A stretch of DNA of 64,000 nt, taken from contig NZ_CP011663.1 of the NCBI RefSeq assembly GCF_001020205.1, positions 3,162,001 through 3,226,000 on the forward strand, read 5' to 3'. A program made the translations under genes and the position numbers. The notes below the pieces were generated by a model, which saw only the letters and a list, made by a program, of their open reading frames with translations, had not been told where the DNA came from and ran no database searches. This document shows positions 17,349 to 26,506 of the stretch, in pieces. Positions within the stretch are counted from its first letter, which is position 1. The number at the start of each line of letters is the position of its first letter. The DNA comes from Clostridium sporogenes (lineage in GTDB: Bacteria; Bacillota; Clostridia; Clostridiales; Clostridiaceae).

Positions 17349-18800
17349 ATGAAAAAAAGAATTATTGCTGTAATTATTGGAATGAGTGCAATACTAACTT
17401 GCAGCCCTGTTTTAGCAAATAACAAGCCTATTGTTAAACATGTGAATGATGTTAAATTGGCTGAAAAATCTGCTAAAGTGCCCTTTAATACTTCAAATCC
17501 AAATATTTTAAATGGGAATAAAAAATTAGGGAAACCAGAAGTTAAACTAAATGAAGATTCTTTAAAAAATTCAAAAGTTAAAATCGAATCTAGAGCAAAT
17601 TCAAAATACTCACTTGTAAGAGGCAAGCAACCTGCATCTGATTCAAATACTACTATTAATGACAGTCCAAATAGAGCTTATACTATAAATACTGACAATA
17701 TTTATAGTGATACTATGACAAGCGAAGGTGCAGAAAGATGGTATGCTTTTGAAAATTCATCTAATAAAAAACTTACAGTAATCATGCAAGCATTAAATAG
17801 CACTAATGTAGATTACAATTTATTTTTATTTAAGTATAATGATAAAACTAATAATTTAGATTTAGTTTCAAGCTCATTATATCCTGGTATTGCAAATGAA
17901 CAGTTAAGCGCAATTGGAGAGGAAGGTATTTATTTTATAGGAGTAAATTCTGTAAAAGGCTTTGACGATAAGAATCCATTTGTTTTTGAGGTAATTTCAT
18001 CAGACCAATATGGTGCAAATGAACCTGATGATAATATACTTCAAGCAAAATCATATGAAAGTTCATTGTCTATAGAAGATACTATAGATAATATTTTCGA
18101 TCAAGATTGGAGCAAATTTTCGATTACAAAAGCTTCAAGAATTTCTGCCAGCTTAAATAATGTTAATACTTCAAATGCATATAAGGTTGATATTATGAAT
18201 AGTGATTTGCAAACAGTACGTACTATAAATGCAAATTCAAGTGATGATTTTTTACTTTCAGAAGGAACTTATTATGCACGAGTTCAATCTAATAATGGAT
18301 TTGATCCACAACAAAAATATAAATTTAACTTAACCTCAACAACAATAATAGGATTAAGTCCAGATTATAAATATGTAGTTACTACAGATTCTAACAAAAA
18401 ACTATATATCAATGGAAAGCCCATTGATGTAACTTGGGAAAGGAAGCATCAGTTTAATTATCCTGGAGGAGGCTATGAATATAGATCTCAACAAGTATAT
18501 CAACGTTCAGATAGTGAACTTATCGGAGCTCAATATGGAACATATACTTCAACCCATACAGGTACAATAAAACATGCATTTAACTTAGTAATTAAAAATC
18601 CACAATATTATTATTATTATACTCGTTATTATAATGGAGGACCTTCTGACCATGATGAGATTCATGAACCTATTCCAATTCCAGTTTCATTAATAATTGA
18701 TGTGGATACTGGAACTGTTGTAGATTTTAATTCAGATAATTTTAACTTTTATTATATAAATAATATTGAAACGCATAAATTTACCCCAGCAAGTAATTAA
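17349..18800 (+). CDS. Secreted protein with two PPC-like beta-sandwich domains, function unknown
   Basis: 483 residues. The signal peptide is KKRIIAVIIGMSAILTCSPVLA. Residues about 25-95 form a Lys/Asn/Ser-rich linker. Two consecutive regions (about 105-215 and 220-330) each show the pattern of bacterial pre-peptidase C-terminal domains: an acidic NDSPN or NEPDDN opening, a D-x-D-x-F core (AERWYAFE, QDWSKFSI) and a GTYYARV/GIYFIGV strand. The last 150 residues are tyrosine-rich and unassigned. No protease domain is present, so it may be an adhesin, a binding protein or a separated accessory module. It has its own RBS and terminator. Confidence 0.62.
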   Translation: MKKRIIAVIIGMSAILTCSPVLANNKPIVKHVNDVKLAEKSAKVPFNTSNPNILNGNKKLGKPEVKLNEDSLKNSKVKIESRANSKYSLVRGKQPASDSNTTINDSPNRAYTINTDNIYSDTMTSEGAERWYAFENSSNKKLTVIMQALNSTNVDYNLFLFKYNDKTNNLDLVSSSLYPGIANEQLSAIGEEGIYFIGVNSVKGFDDKNPFVFEVISSDQYGANEPDDNILQAKSYESSLSIEDTIDNIFDQDWSKFSITKASRISASLNNVNTSNAYKVDIMNSDLQTVRTINANSSDDFLLSEGTYYARVQSNNGFDPQQKYKFNLTSTTIIGLSPDYKYVVTTDSNKKLYINGKPIDVTWERKHQFNYPGGGYEYRSQQVYQRSDSELIGAQYGTYTSTHTGTIKHAFNLVIKNPQYYYYYTRYYNGGPSDHDEIHEPIPIPVSLIIDVDTGTVVDFNSDNFNFYYINNIETHKFTPASN

Positions 18801-18866
18801 TATTACTAATTTTATACTTTATTATTATAAAAAAATTTATTATCATTAAATAAGGATAGATTGTTC

Positions 18867-18894
18867 AAAACCCCATGTATTTTCATGGGGTTTT
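18867..18894. terminator. Strong bidirectional terminator
   Basis: AAAACCCCATG (18867-18877) pairs with CATGGGGTTTT (18884-18894), a 6-base loop, T-run after it. The rest of 18801-19096 shows nothing. Confidence 0.85.
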
Positions 18895-19096
18895 ATAACG
18901 TCTTAATTTATAATGCTATAACATGGTTTTATTAATCGCTATATATAATAAGCCACTATCGTCCAACGTTTTGAACTAATATACTCTAGAATAGCATTTT
19001 TAAAAGTGTAAATAATATAAAATAAAACTTGGAGTGTAATAACTAATGAACAACTATAAAAAACTCATTTTTATTATATTAAAATTGCTTAACTAA

Positions 19097-19560
19097 TTAT
19101 CTTAATAATTGTAAAACTCCTTCAGGCTGACTATTTGCTTGAGAAAGTATATTGTTTTACCATTGATATGCGCCAAGTTTTCCTTTTTCAGCAGAAATAG
19201 TAACTATAGCTTTATCAAGTATTTCTATTGCCTGCGACACATCTTCTTTTGTCATACCATTTAAAGCTGCTTCTTGTTCAATATCAGTTACCGTTTGGTT
19301 TTGTAAAGCCAGCTTCTCCATCATTTTCTGTAATTCTAAGTTCTACTGCTCTCATATTATTTATATTTAATGTCATTGATTGTCCCTTGTTTACTTCTAT
19401 TTGGAATGTTGTACTAAATACAGCTTATTGTAGTGCTTCATTATTGGTCAAGTCCCCTCATTTATTCTCTTATTTTTTCTGAAATAGCTAGTCCTTCTGC
19501 GTCATCCCAAGCTCTGTTTATTCTTAAACCTGAGCTTAATTTTTCATATTTTAATTTATA
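19097..19560 (-). pseudogene. Flagellin gene relic
   Basis: Conceptual translation of the minus strand in changing frames gives recognisable flagellin pieces: an N-terminal SSGLRINRAWDDAEGLAISEK (about 19555-19480), then stop codons, a central MTLNINNMRA, and a C-terminal part with ALNGMTKEDVSQAIEILDKA, ISAEKGKLGA and LSQANSQPEGVLQLLR ending at 19097-19099. The conserved order of the D0/D1 regions is kept, but the variable middle is missing and several stops and shifts break the frame. It cannot make a filament protein. No flagellar genes surround it, so it is an isolated decayed copy, perhaps from duplication or a rearranged flagellar locus. Confidence 0.82.
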
Positions 19561-19564
19561 TGTT

Positions 19565-20002
19565 CTATCGAATATAAGGGCCCCCTGTAGACAATGCATC
19601 CTTTAACCAATCAGGATGCATCTTTACTATATTTGTAGGTAATTCATCTATAGAAAAAAACTTTAAGTCTAAAGTTTCTGGGGACTCACAGGAAATCTCC
19701 CCTCCTACTATCCTAGCTTGGAAACAACAAGTCACAAAATGAGTTACCCTTCCATCAGGATACTCAAAAATTTGAGACTTGGGGTCTGAATATACTCCAA
19801 TAAAACGTATTACTTCTACATGCAATCCAGTTTCTTCAGACACTTCTCTTATTGCAGCATTAGTTACTGTTTCTCCTGGCTCTACATGACCGGAAGGTAT
19901 ACCCCAAAGACACACATCTGACCTTTTCTGTAATAAAACCTGTTTCTTATCGTTAAAAATTACAATAGCTACTCCTGGACAAATTTCTTTAACTTGTCCC
20001 AT
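19565..20002 (-). CDS. Nudix hydrolase
   Basis: 145 residues. The Nudix box is complete: GHVEPGETVTNAAIREVSEETGL at about 38-60, with the RE-x-x-EE metal-binding glutamates. Members cleave nucleoside diphosphates linked to another group, often damaged or excess NTPs. The 5' leader contains a ykkC-family aptamer; the subtype found in front of nucleotide hydrolase genes binds nucleoside diphosphates (ADP, CDP and deoxy forms), which points to nucleotide hydrolysis here. RBS GGAGGAG precedes the ATG. The gene ends right beside the flagellin relic. Confidence 0.85.
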   Translation of the reverse strand: MGQVKEICPGVAIVIFNDKKQVLLQKRSDVCLWGIPSGHVEPGETVTNAAIREVSEETGLHVEVIRFIGVYSDPKSQIFEYPDGRVTHFVTCCFQARIVGGEISCESPETLDLKFFSIDELPTNIVKMHPDWLKDALSTGGPYIR

Positions 20003-20033
20003 AATATCTCCTCCTTTATTTTAAAATATAAAA

Positions 20034-20190
20034 ACCCGAGAAGATAAGAATTCAGCGAATAAAAAATACGCTGAACTTTCCCCCTCGGGTATTTTATTCC
20101 AATAGGTGCCTCTTGCAAAACAAGAGCTATAGCGCTCGGTCACAAACCCTTAAAATCTTAAGGCGGAACCCTAGCTATCTAGTCCCAGTT
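20034..20190 (-). promoter_or_regulatory. ykkC-family riboswitch with terminator, upstream of the Nudix gene
   Basis: Read leftward, the aptamer spans about 20190-20084 and shows the ykkC landmarks CTAGGGTTCCG, then GACCGAGCGCTATAGC, a CAAGAGGCACC segment, and a 3' end ATAAAATACCCGAG. The distal ACCCGAG (20090-20084) can also pair with CTCGGGT (20040-20034), followed by TTTTAT, so aptamer and terminator compete for one strand. An inner TTCAGCG/CGCTGAA hairpin sits in the terminator loop. Established knowledge: ykkC subtype 2c lies before nucleotide-hydrolase genes and senses nucleoside diphosphates. Assignment to 2c rests on gene context. Confidence 0.78.
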
Positions 20191-20346
20191 CAATAAAAAA
20201 CTATATTATATTAATATTCATGTTATACCCAAATATTAATCTTGTCAATAAATAAAGCTTGTTTTTTAATATGCCTTTATCTATTTGTCTCCTCACTTAA
20301 AATAAATAATCTTAATCATTTCTACAATTCCTTTATAAGATAAATG

Positions 20347-20434
20347 ATCCTTTTTTCGTTATTTTAAATCCTTATATGAGTAGATAGTATATACTAATTT
20401 TTTATATAATCGATACAGACAATCATTATTAAAT
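20347..20434. repeat. 88-base dispersed repeat, copy A (upstream of the Fur-family gene)
   Basis: Gap-free match to 33882-33969, with six differences in 88 by eye. It starts ATCCTTTTTTCGTTATTTT, contains TATATGAGTAGATA and AATCGATACAGA, and ends ATTATTAAAT. It ends 105 bases before the Fur-family start. It may be a shared promoter/regulatory element, a small RNA or a mobile-element relic. The rest of 20191-20538 is AT-rich and holds another short repeated motif (AATCATTATTAA). Confidence 0.8.
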
Positions 20435-20538
20435 ATTTTATGGATCTATCTATTAATATTTAATCATTATTAATAGATAATACACAGATTTATATCCAGT
20501 TATTTATTACTTAACATTAACCTTTAAGGAGAATTTAT

Positions 20539-21006
20539 ATGTTAAAAGAATTAGATTTTTATAAAAATATTTTTACCTCTAATAATATCAGGCTTACAAC
20601 TAGACGAATTATAATCATAAAAATTTTCTTAAATCATAAAAATGATCATTTAACAGTAAATGAAATTTATTGTTTAGCTAAAGAAACTTACCCATCAATT
20701 GGTCTAGCTACTATTTATAGAACTATTGAAATATTACTGAAACTAGATTTATTAGACAATCTCTCACTCGAAGATGGGGTTAACCGCTATAAATTATTTG
20801 TAAATAAGAATGCAAACTTTAAAGCTTATAATAAACATCATCCTCATCTTATTTGCCTTGATTGTAAAAAAATTATAGATTGCCATTATAATTTTATAAA
20901 TACTATTAAAGCTGAGATAAATAAAAGTTGTTTATTTAAAGTTACTGACTTTGAAATGAAGTTTTATGGCTATTGCGAGAAATGTTATATTAAAAAGATT
21001 AAGTAA
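20539..21006 (+). CDS. Fur-family metal or peroxide regulator
   Basis: 155 residues. The N-terminal winged helix (about 10-85) includes LTTRRIIIIKIF and SIGLATIYRTIEILLKLDLL, the Fur-type recognition helix. The C-terminal dimerisation domain has HHPHLICLDCKKIIDC and CEKC, the two CxxC structural zinc pairs, with nearby His residues for the sensing site. Whether it senses iron, zinc or peroxide cannot be told. It is unusually Lys/Ile-rich but otherwise canonical. An 88-base repeat occurs upstream, also present upstream of a MATE exporter gene at 34087, so the two may share control. RBS AAGGAG. Confidence 0.85.
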   Translation: MLKELDFYKNIFTSNNIRLTTRRIIIIKIFLNHKNDHLTVNEIYCLAKETYPSIGLATIYRTIEILLKLDLLDNLSLEDGVNRYKLFVNKNANFKAYNKHHPHLICLDCKKIIDCHYNFINTIKAEINKSCLFKVTDFEMKFYGYCEKCYIKKIK

Positions 21007-21138
21007 TTATTAAATGTAACATTTATGGAATTTATATGTTTTTACTTATTAAATGATATTTTTTATATTTTTGTTATATATTGATAATTATATAATAAAC
21101 ATTTACTATATAAATAACATATAGGGAGGTGTATATTT

Positions 21139-23148
21139 TTGAATAAAAAATTTAAAACTATTAATAAGGCGAACGCTTTAGCTCTTTCAGCAGCTATATT
21201 GTTAGGTGTATCTACACCTGCTTGTGCTCTGGAAAAAAATAAAGAAGAAAGAAATATTACTAAAGTCAACTTAAAATCTAATAATAGTTCTTATGTATTG
21301 AGCAATTCAAAAACAAATCCAAAAGTTCTAGATAGTCCAATTAGTGTTCCATCTGATTTCCAACTTTCTAAAGACAACTGGGATGGTTCTCCCAATTACA
21401 CAATTTCAATGGATATGTGGTATGGCGCTAATGGTGATGTATGGAAACTTTATGAAAATGGTAAATTAGTTCATGAGGTTAAACTTGTAAACAATTCACC
21501 TAATGCTCAACATGGTGAAGTAAAATTCACTAACAAAAGTAATGGAACCTATAAATACACTGCTGAACTTATAAATGCAGCTGGTGTTAAAAAATCTAAA
21601 AATACTATAGTTCATGAGGTAACTAAAAATTATACTCCTATAGATGTTCCTTTGCCTGAATCCGTTAGTGGTCAACCTGCTGTAGGATATACTGTTTTAG
21701 ATGAAAATGCTAACGACTTTGAATGGGCAGTATTTATTTCAAATCCTAATAAAAATTATATATGGCAAGGAAGTAGTTTTTCTTTATGGGGTATGTCTTT
21801 TGATACTGATAATGAAATAACTTCTGTTTCTAATGCAGATTCTTTTAAACAAAATGGTAAAAATGTAATAATCAATGTAAAACAAGACGAAAGACTTTTA
21901 CCTTATGATACTACTAGAATATTTGTAGTTAAAGGTAAAAAACGTTCTTCAAAAGCACCTACAAATTTTAAATCAAACTTAATTAGAGGAGATATTAGTT
22001 ATCCTACTTTTGCTTCTCTTCCTTCAAGTTTTACTAAAAATAAGCCAGATTTAAATGAAAAAGACTTAATAGCTAATAAAGATGATTACTATAATCCTAA
22101 AGTTAAAGTAAATACTGGTAATAAGCTTATGTATAATAATCCCGCATCAGATACTCAACTTATAATACCTATGCCAAAAAAAATGCCCGTTCCTATAAAT
22201 GGTGTAAACGGATTAAGGATTTGGATGCCTTCTAAATACTTAGCTATGGGAATTGGAACAGGTACTGAATACTTTGGACTGAATCCAAATTTTATGGTTG
22301 GTTTATCAATAAAAGAGAACTTTACTTGCGGTCTAGCACCTTTAGAATCTGGGTACACAGAAAATATTGTTACTGTGGATGGTGAAAAATGGTCATGGCC
22401 AATTCAAAAAAAGCATCCTGATGGTCCTTTCCAACAAGAAAAAGGCAATTTTAACGAAATAAAAAAACAATATCCTGATTATTTTGCAGATTCAGCAAAA
22501 CATGAAAATTATGTAACTTTAAAGACTGGAGAACCAGATGATCCATCTTATGTTCATGCTGCTATGTCTTCTTACATGAGTCTTACTATGACAAGAGAAT
22601 TTTTATATGCTATTCCAAATAACAACTTTAGCGGGGCATTAAAAGAAGCTAAAGACCCTTGGGCAGAATTTGTGCTAGTGGACAATGCTTATAATAGGGG
22701 TGTTTATGGCTTACTTCAAAGAAAATTATTTACAGAACATAGAGATAAACTTATTAATTCTCCTGATATAAATAAGGAATTTAATCTTTCCGGGTTTGCT
22801 AATCATATTGAAAATATCCAAAATGTTATTAAAGCTATGGATTCAGAAACTGAAAACTTCTATGACGCTAATATAACTTGGGATGACATGGAAAACTACT
22901 TTAAAGAATTAAGACTATATTATGGTAGAAATGTCCCAACTGATGTTGATTGGAATGCTATGAAAGCTGATGTAAAAAAAGCCTATAATGTACTTTCTAA
23001 GCATTGGGGTGGAGGTCACGTATCTTTAAGATATGACTTCTTAACACTTTTGAGAGTTTGCGAAAAGCATCTTCCTAAAAATAAACAACCTGCTCCATCT
23101 GGTGCTTCTTGGATAGAACAAGTAAATTCAGCTAATAATATTCACTAA
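21139..23148 (+). CDS. Large secreted protein with a chitinase-type Ig-like module, C-terminal domain unknown
   Basis: 669 residues from a TTG at 21139 with GGGAGGTG upstream. A signal peptide (ALALSAAILLGVSTPACA) is followed by a linker. Residues about 72-165 form a module very like the last module of the chitinase at 23244-25463: both have Y-T-I-S/T-M-x-M-W-x-G-x-N-G-D, YENG, and Y-T-A/Y-E-L-I-N-x-A-G-V. Residues about 170-300 look like another beta domain. From about 300 to 669 is a large domain with LAPLESGY and a Trp-rich stretch that I do not recognise; it could be catalytic. The shared module and convergent placement suggest action on chitin or a related polymer. It has its own terminator. 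Confidence 0.62.
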   Translation: MNKKFKTINKANALALSAAILLGVSTPACALEKNKEERNITKVNLKSNNSSYVLSNSKTNPKVLDSPISVPSDFQLSKDNWDGSPNYTISMDMWYGANGDVWKLYENGKLVHEVKLVNNSPNAQHGEVKFTNKSNGTYKYTAELINAAGVKKSKNTIVHEVTKNYTPIDVPLPESVSGQPAVGYTVLDENANDFEWAVFISNPNKNYIWQGSSFSLWGMSFDTDNEITSVSNADSFKQNGKNVIINVKQDERLLPYDTTRIFVVKGKKRSSKAPTNFKSNLIRGDISYPTFASLPSSFTKNKPDLNEKDLIANKDDYYNPKVKVNTGNKLMYNNPASDTQLIIPMPKKMPVPINGVNGLRIWMPSKYLAMGIGTGTEYFGLNPNFMVGLSIKENFTCGLAPLESGYTENIVTVDGEKWSWPIQKKHPDGPFQQEKGNFNEIKKQYPDYFADSAKHENYVTLKTGEPDDPSYVHAAMSSYMSLTMTREFLYAIPNNNFSGALKEAKDPWAEFVLVDNAYNRGVYGLLQRKLFTEHRDKLINSPDINKEFNLSGFANHIENIQNVIKAMDSETENFYDANITWDDMENYFKELRLYYGRNVPTDVDWNAMKADVKKAYNVLSKHWGGGHVSLRYDFLTLLRVCEKHLPKNKQPAPSGASWIEQVNSANNIH

Positions 23149-23202
23149 TTTAGTTACTAAGTAAAGCCTTTTACTCTTAATACCTTTAATATTTTAAATA
23201 AG

Positions 23203-23237
23203 AAATGTCAAGCTAAATTTACTTTAACTTGACATTT
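23203..23237. terminator. Bidirectional terminator between convergent secreted-protein genes
   Basis: AAATGTCAAG (23203-23212) pairs with CTTGACATTT (23228-23237); T-run on the right and an A-run on the left. Confidence 0.8.
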
Positions 23238-23243
23238 TTTATA

Positions 23244-25463
23244 TTATTTATTACTTTCTGTTACATTTACAACTAAATCATCACTTCTAGTTACACCAGC
23301 TTCGTTTATAAGTTCTGCATAATAGGTGTACTTACCATTTTTTCTTCCATTTATTTTTAGATTATAAGTTTGAGCTTGAGGAGTATTAGCTGTTAAATTT
23401 GCTTCCTTAATTAAAACACCATTTTCATATATTTTTACCTTATCACCATTAACTCCCCACCACATGCTCATAGTAATAGTATAATCTCCATCAGCTGGCC
23501 ACCAGTTATCATGAGTCAATGCAGGCTTACCTGGTTTTTCTTTAACTGATGAGTCCTTGTCTTTTACAGTTACTTTTAAATCATTACTTTCTATCTTATC
23601 ATCTTTTCTTACTATTTCAGCTTTATAAGTGTACTCTCCTACTTTTTTATCTTTAAATTCTTTAATAAAAGTTTTACTAGTTGATCCATCAATCTTTTCT
23701 GTTAAAATTTCTACTCCATTTTCATATAGTTTTAGCTGATTTCCATTATTATCTTTTAAAACTTCCATAGATATTTTATAATCTCCTGTGTTAATTTGTT
23801 TATCCACAGAAATTATAGGAGCTTTTAATTTATTAGAATCTGTTGCTTTAACTACTATAGTGTTACCCTTAGAGGAACCATATTTATTCACAAGTTCTGC
23901 TGTATAAGTGTATGAACCTTCTTTTTTTCCTTTGAAATTTTTTATTATATTGTTTGAAGGTAATTTATTTATATCTTCTTCTAAAATCACTTGATTATTT
24001 TCATATAACTTAATCTTATCTCCTCTACTATCTGTTGGTATAGATATATTAATATCATAGTTTCCATAATTATCATCATTTTTCAAAGATACTTCTGGTG
24101 ACTTAGGCAACTTATCATCTGAAGGTATACCTCCATCTCCAAAGAATCCTTTATAAATAACATCTGTTAAACTACTTCCTTTTAGAGGTGCATCTCCTGC
24201 TAATTCCCAGAAAATTACCCCACCATAGTTATTATCTTTTACATATTTAACTTTTTCACCTAAAGAGGTCTCATCTTCATAGGTATACATTTCTCCTTTA
24301 GATTCACTATATAAATAAGGAACCTTTGAATAAGGATCTCTATATTTTTTAAAGGATGAATCTTTCTCTAAAGTACCCTTTATATAATGATAAGGATTGC
24401 ATCCTGCTGCACGTCCTCCATCCCATGTTCCCTTTGCTCCTCCAGTTGCTGTGGCAAATAATCCTGGCAGTTCCTTTATAGGCCCATCATTTTTTACACC
24501 TTTCCATCCACGAGAATAATATGGTGATCCAACTACAAGCTTATCCTTTGGTATATTATAAGCTTCAAATAACTTCATAGCTGTGTCTACATTATAATAG
24601 TTCTTTACTGTATCATCATGATTGTCATAAGGATTTTTGTATAAAGGTGATTGATGTCCTGTTACATTTTCCCAAGCGCCATTCATATCATATGTCATAA
24701 TGTTTATAAAATCTAAATACTGTGAGTATTTTTCTGGTTCAGTCTTCTCTATTTTATCTTTTCCAGATCCAACTGCAGCGGTAAGTTCATAATATTTATT
24801 ATCTTCTTTACCAGCTTTATTTAATGTTTCTCTTAAATCCTTTAAAAGAAGTGTAAAAGTTTCTTTTTCACTTTCGTCTGCCAAAGGTGTTCCTTGATCA
24901 TTAGGATTATCTACAGTATCTCCGTCTCTTTTAAAAGTAGGATATTCCCAATCTATATCAGCACCATCTAAATCCCAATCACGAATAAACTCTACAACAC
25001 TGTCAGCAAATATTTTTCTGTTTTCTGGAGTCTTTGCTACATTATGAAATCCAGCTGATTGACTCCATCCACCTATAGATATGAGAACTTTTACATTTGG
25101 GTACTTCTTTTTATATTTTTTTATTTGTCCTAGATTTCCTTTATAAGGCGAATCCCATCCATCACCAAAATCTATACCTGTAGCAGCCCATTCATCAAAT
25201 AAAGCAATTTTATTATTTTTTATAGTTGCAAATGCATAATTTATATGAGTAACTTTATCCCAAGGTAAATCAGATATCTTGTAATTATTATGACCTCCGT
25301 AAACACTCCATTCCGTAAAATAAGCCACAATTTTTTTTCTGGATTCATTAGAATCAGCTGCCTTAGCCGTCTTTCCTTTTAAAGGAATAATACTAAATAA
25401 CATAAATAAAGATAGAATACATCCTATATATGCTCTAATCCTCTTTTTTTTATGATTCTTCAT
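23244..25463 (-). CDS. Secreted GH18 chitinase with three C-terminal Ig-like modules
   Basis: 739 residues from the ATG at 25463, chosen because GGGGGA lies just upstream; an in-frame GTG ten codons earlier has no RBS. A signal peptide (IGCILSLFMLFSIIPLKG, cleavage near AKA) precedes a GH18 barrel (about 40-430). Its catalytic motif DGADIDWEYP has the acid glutamate, with SIGGW on an earlier strand and MTYDMNG later. Three repeated modules of about 90 residues follow, each with a KLYENG/KIYENG strand and a Y-T-Y-x-A-E motif; the last has extra tryptophans (NWW, MWWG) suited to chitin binding. It hydrolyses chitin outside the cell; nagA, nagB and the PTS downstream in the window would use the products. 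Confidence 0.92.
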   Translation of the reverse strand: MKNHKKKRIRAYIGCILSLFMLFSIIPLKGKTAKAADSNESRKKIVAYFTEWSVYGGHNNYKISDLPWDKVTHINYAFATIKNNKIALFDEWAATGIDFGDGWDSPYKGNLGQIKKYKKKYPNVKVLISIGGWSQSAGFHNVAKTPENRKIFADSVVEFIRDWDLDGADIDWEYPTFKRDGDTVDNPNDQGTPLADESEKETFTLLLKDLRETLNKAGKEDNKYYELTAAVGSGKDKIEKTEPEKYSQYLDFINIMTYDMNGAWENVTGHQSPLYKNPYDNHDDTVKNYYNVDTAMKLFEAYNIPKDKLVVGSPYYSRGWKGVKNDGPIKELPGLFATATGGAKGTWDGGRAAGCNPYHYIKGTLEKDSSFKKYRDPYSKVPYLYSESKGEMYTYEDETSLGEKVKYVKDNNYGGVIFWELAGDAPLKGSSLTDVIYKGFFGDGGIPSDDKLPKSPEVSLKNDDNYGNYDINISIPTDSRGDKIKLYENNQVILEEDINKLPSNNIIKNFKGKKEGSYTYTAELVNKYGSSKGNTIVVKATDSNKLKAPIISVDKQINTGDYKISMEVLKDNNGNQLKLYENGVEILTEKIDGSTSKTFIKEFKDKKVGEYTYKAEIVRKDDKIESNDLKVTVKDKDSSVKEKPGKPALTHDNWWPADGDYTITMSMWWGVNGDKVKIYENGVLIKEANLTANTPQAQTYNLKINGRKNGKYTYYAELINEAGVTRSDDLVVNVTESNK

Positions 25464-25621
25464 AAAATTTCCCCCTTTATAATTATTTATCACTTTTTAC
25501 TTTATTCGTATATTTTTACATAAAACTTAACATTATAGAAAATATTAGTTAATATCAATATATTTTACAAAGAGGTTTGTGTTAACATTTTTTTGTATTT
25601 TTTACATATTAATGAATTAAA

Positions 25622-25673
25622 AAGTGTTAGGTAATTCATCCCTATAACCTAAGGTCACGAATTCCTAACACTT
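25622..25673 (-). terminator. Terminator of the nag/mur operon
   Basis: AAGTGTTAGG (25622-25631) pairs with CCTAACACTT (25664-25673), with an inner AATTC/GAATT pairing; T-run on the minus strand side. Confidence 0.75.
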
Positions 25674-25689
25674 ATATTTTAAGCTACCT

Positions 25690-26424
25690 TTACTTCAAAT
25701 TTAACTTGCTAGCAGCTTCCTTATCTATAATAACAACAACATCTCTGTGTAATTGAAGAATAGATGCAGGTATATTAGGAGTAATTTTACCATTTATAGC
25801 TTTAAAAACGGCATCAGACTTTGCACTACCACAAGCTAACAAAATTATCTTTTTTGAATGTAATATAGTTTTAATTCCCATGCTAATAGCTTTTGTTGGT
25901 ACCTGATCTTTTGAGCTAAAAAATCTTGAATTAGACTCTATAGTTTTTTCATCTAAATTAACTAGATGAGTTTCTGATTCAAAACTTGCATCTGGTTCAT
26001 TAAATCCAATATGTCCATTAACACCAATGCCAAGAACTTGTAAATCAATGCCATCTGCTTTATTTATTTTTCTTTCATATTCCTTACACTCCACTTCTAT
26101 GTTATCAGCCATTCCATTAGGAATATTGATATTATTGTCATCAATATTCACATGATTAAATAAATTATTCATCATATAATAATAATAACTTTGAGGATTT
26201 TCTCTACTTAAACCATAGTATTCATCTAAATTAAAAGTTTTAACTTTAGAGAAATCCATCTTTTGATTTTTGTAAATATTTATGATTTCTTTATACATTC
26301 CTGTAGGGGTATCTCCCGTTGCCAATCCAAGGACACTATCTGGTTTTAAAACAACTTGGCTAGCCACCATAGCTGCTGCTTTTTTACTCATTTCTTCATA
26401 ATTATCTACTACTATAATTCTCAT
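25690..26424 (-). CDS. nagB: Glucosamine-6-phosphate deaminase
   Basis: 244 residues from ATG 26424, preceded by GAGGTG at eight bases; this start gives the normal MRIIVVDNYEEMS N-terminus. Family motifs include GLATGDTPTGMY, FNLDEYYGL with catalytic Asp, and GVNGHIGFNEP with catalytic residues. It converts glucosamine-6-phosphate to fructose-6-phosphate and ammonia, the last step feeding amino sugars into glycolysis. It is the last gene of the leftward gntR-murQ-nagA-nagB cluster and is followed by a strong terminator. Confidence 0.95.
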   Translation of the reverse strand: MRIIVVDNYEEMSKKAAAMVASQVVLKPDSVLGLATGDTPTGMYKEIINIYKNQKMDFSKVKTFNLDEYYGLSRENPQSYYYYMMNNLFNHVNIDDNNINIPNGMADNIEVECKEYERKINKADGIDLQVLGIGVNGHIGFNEPDASFESETHLVNLDEKTIESNSRFFSSKDQVPTKAISMGIKTILHSKKIILLACGSAKSDAVFKAINGKITPNIPASILQLHRDVVVIIDKEAASKLNLK

Positions 26425-26506
26425 AAAAATACACCTCATTAAAATTTAATTTTCTCTTTTATTAAACTAATAACTAATTATATCTAATACTCTAAGTCAA
26501 AATGTT

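Noticed and set aside
19228..19482. A rightward ORF of 84 codons
   Set aside because: It is antisense to the flagellin relic, whose minus-strand translation is recognisable.
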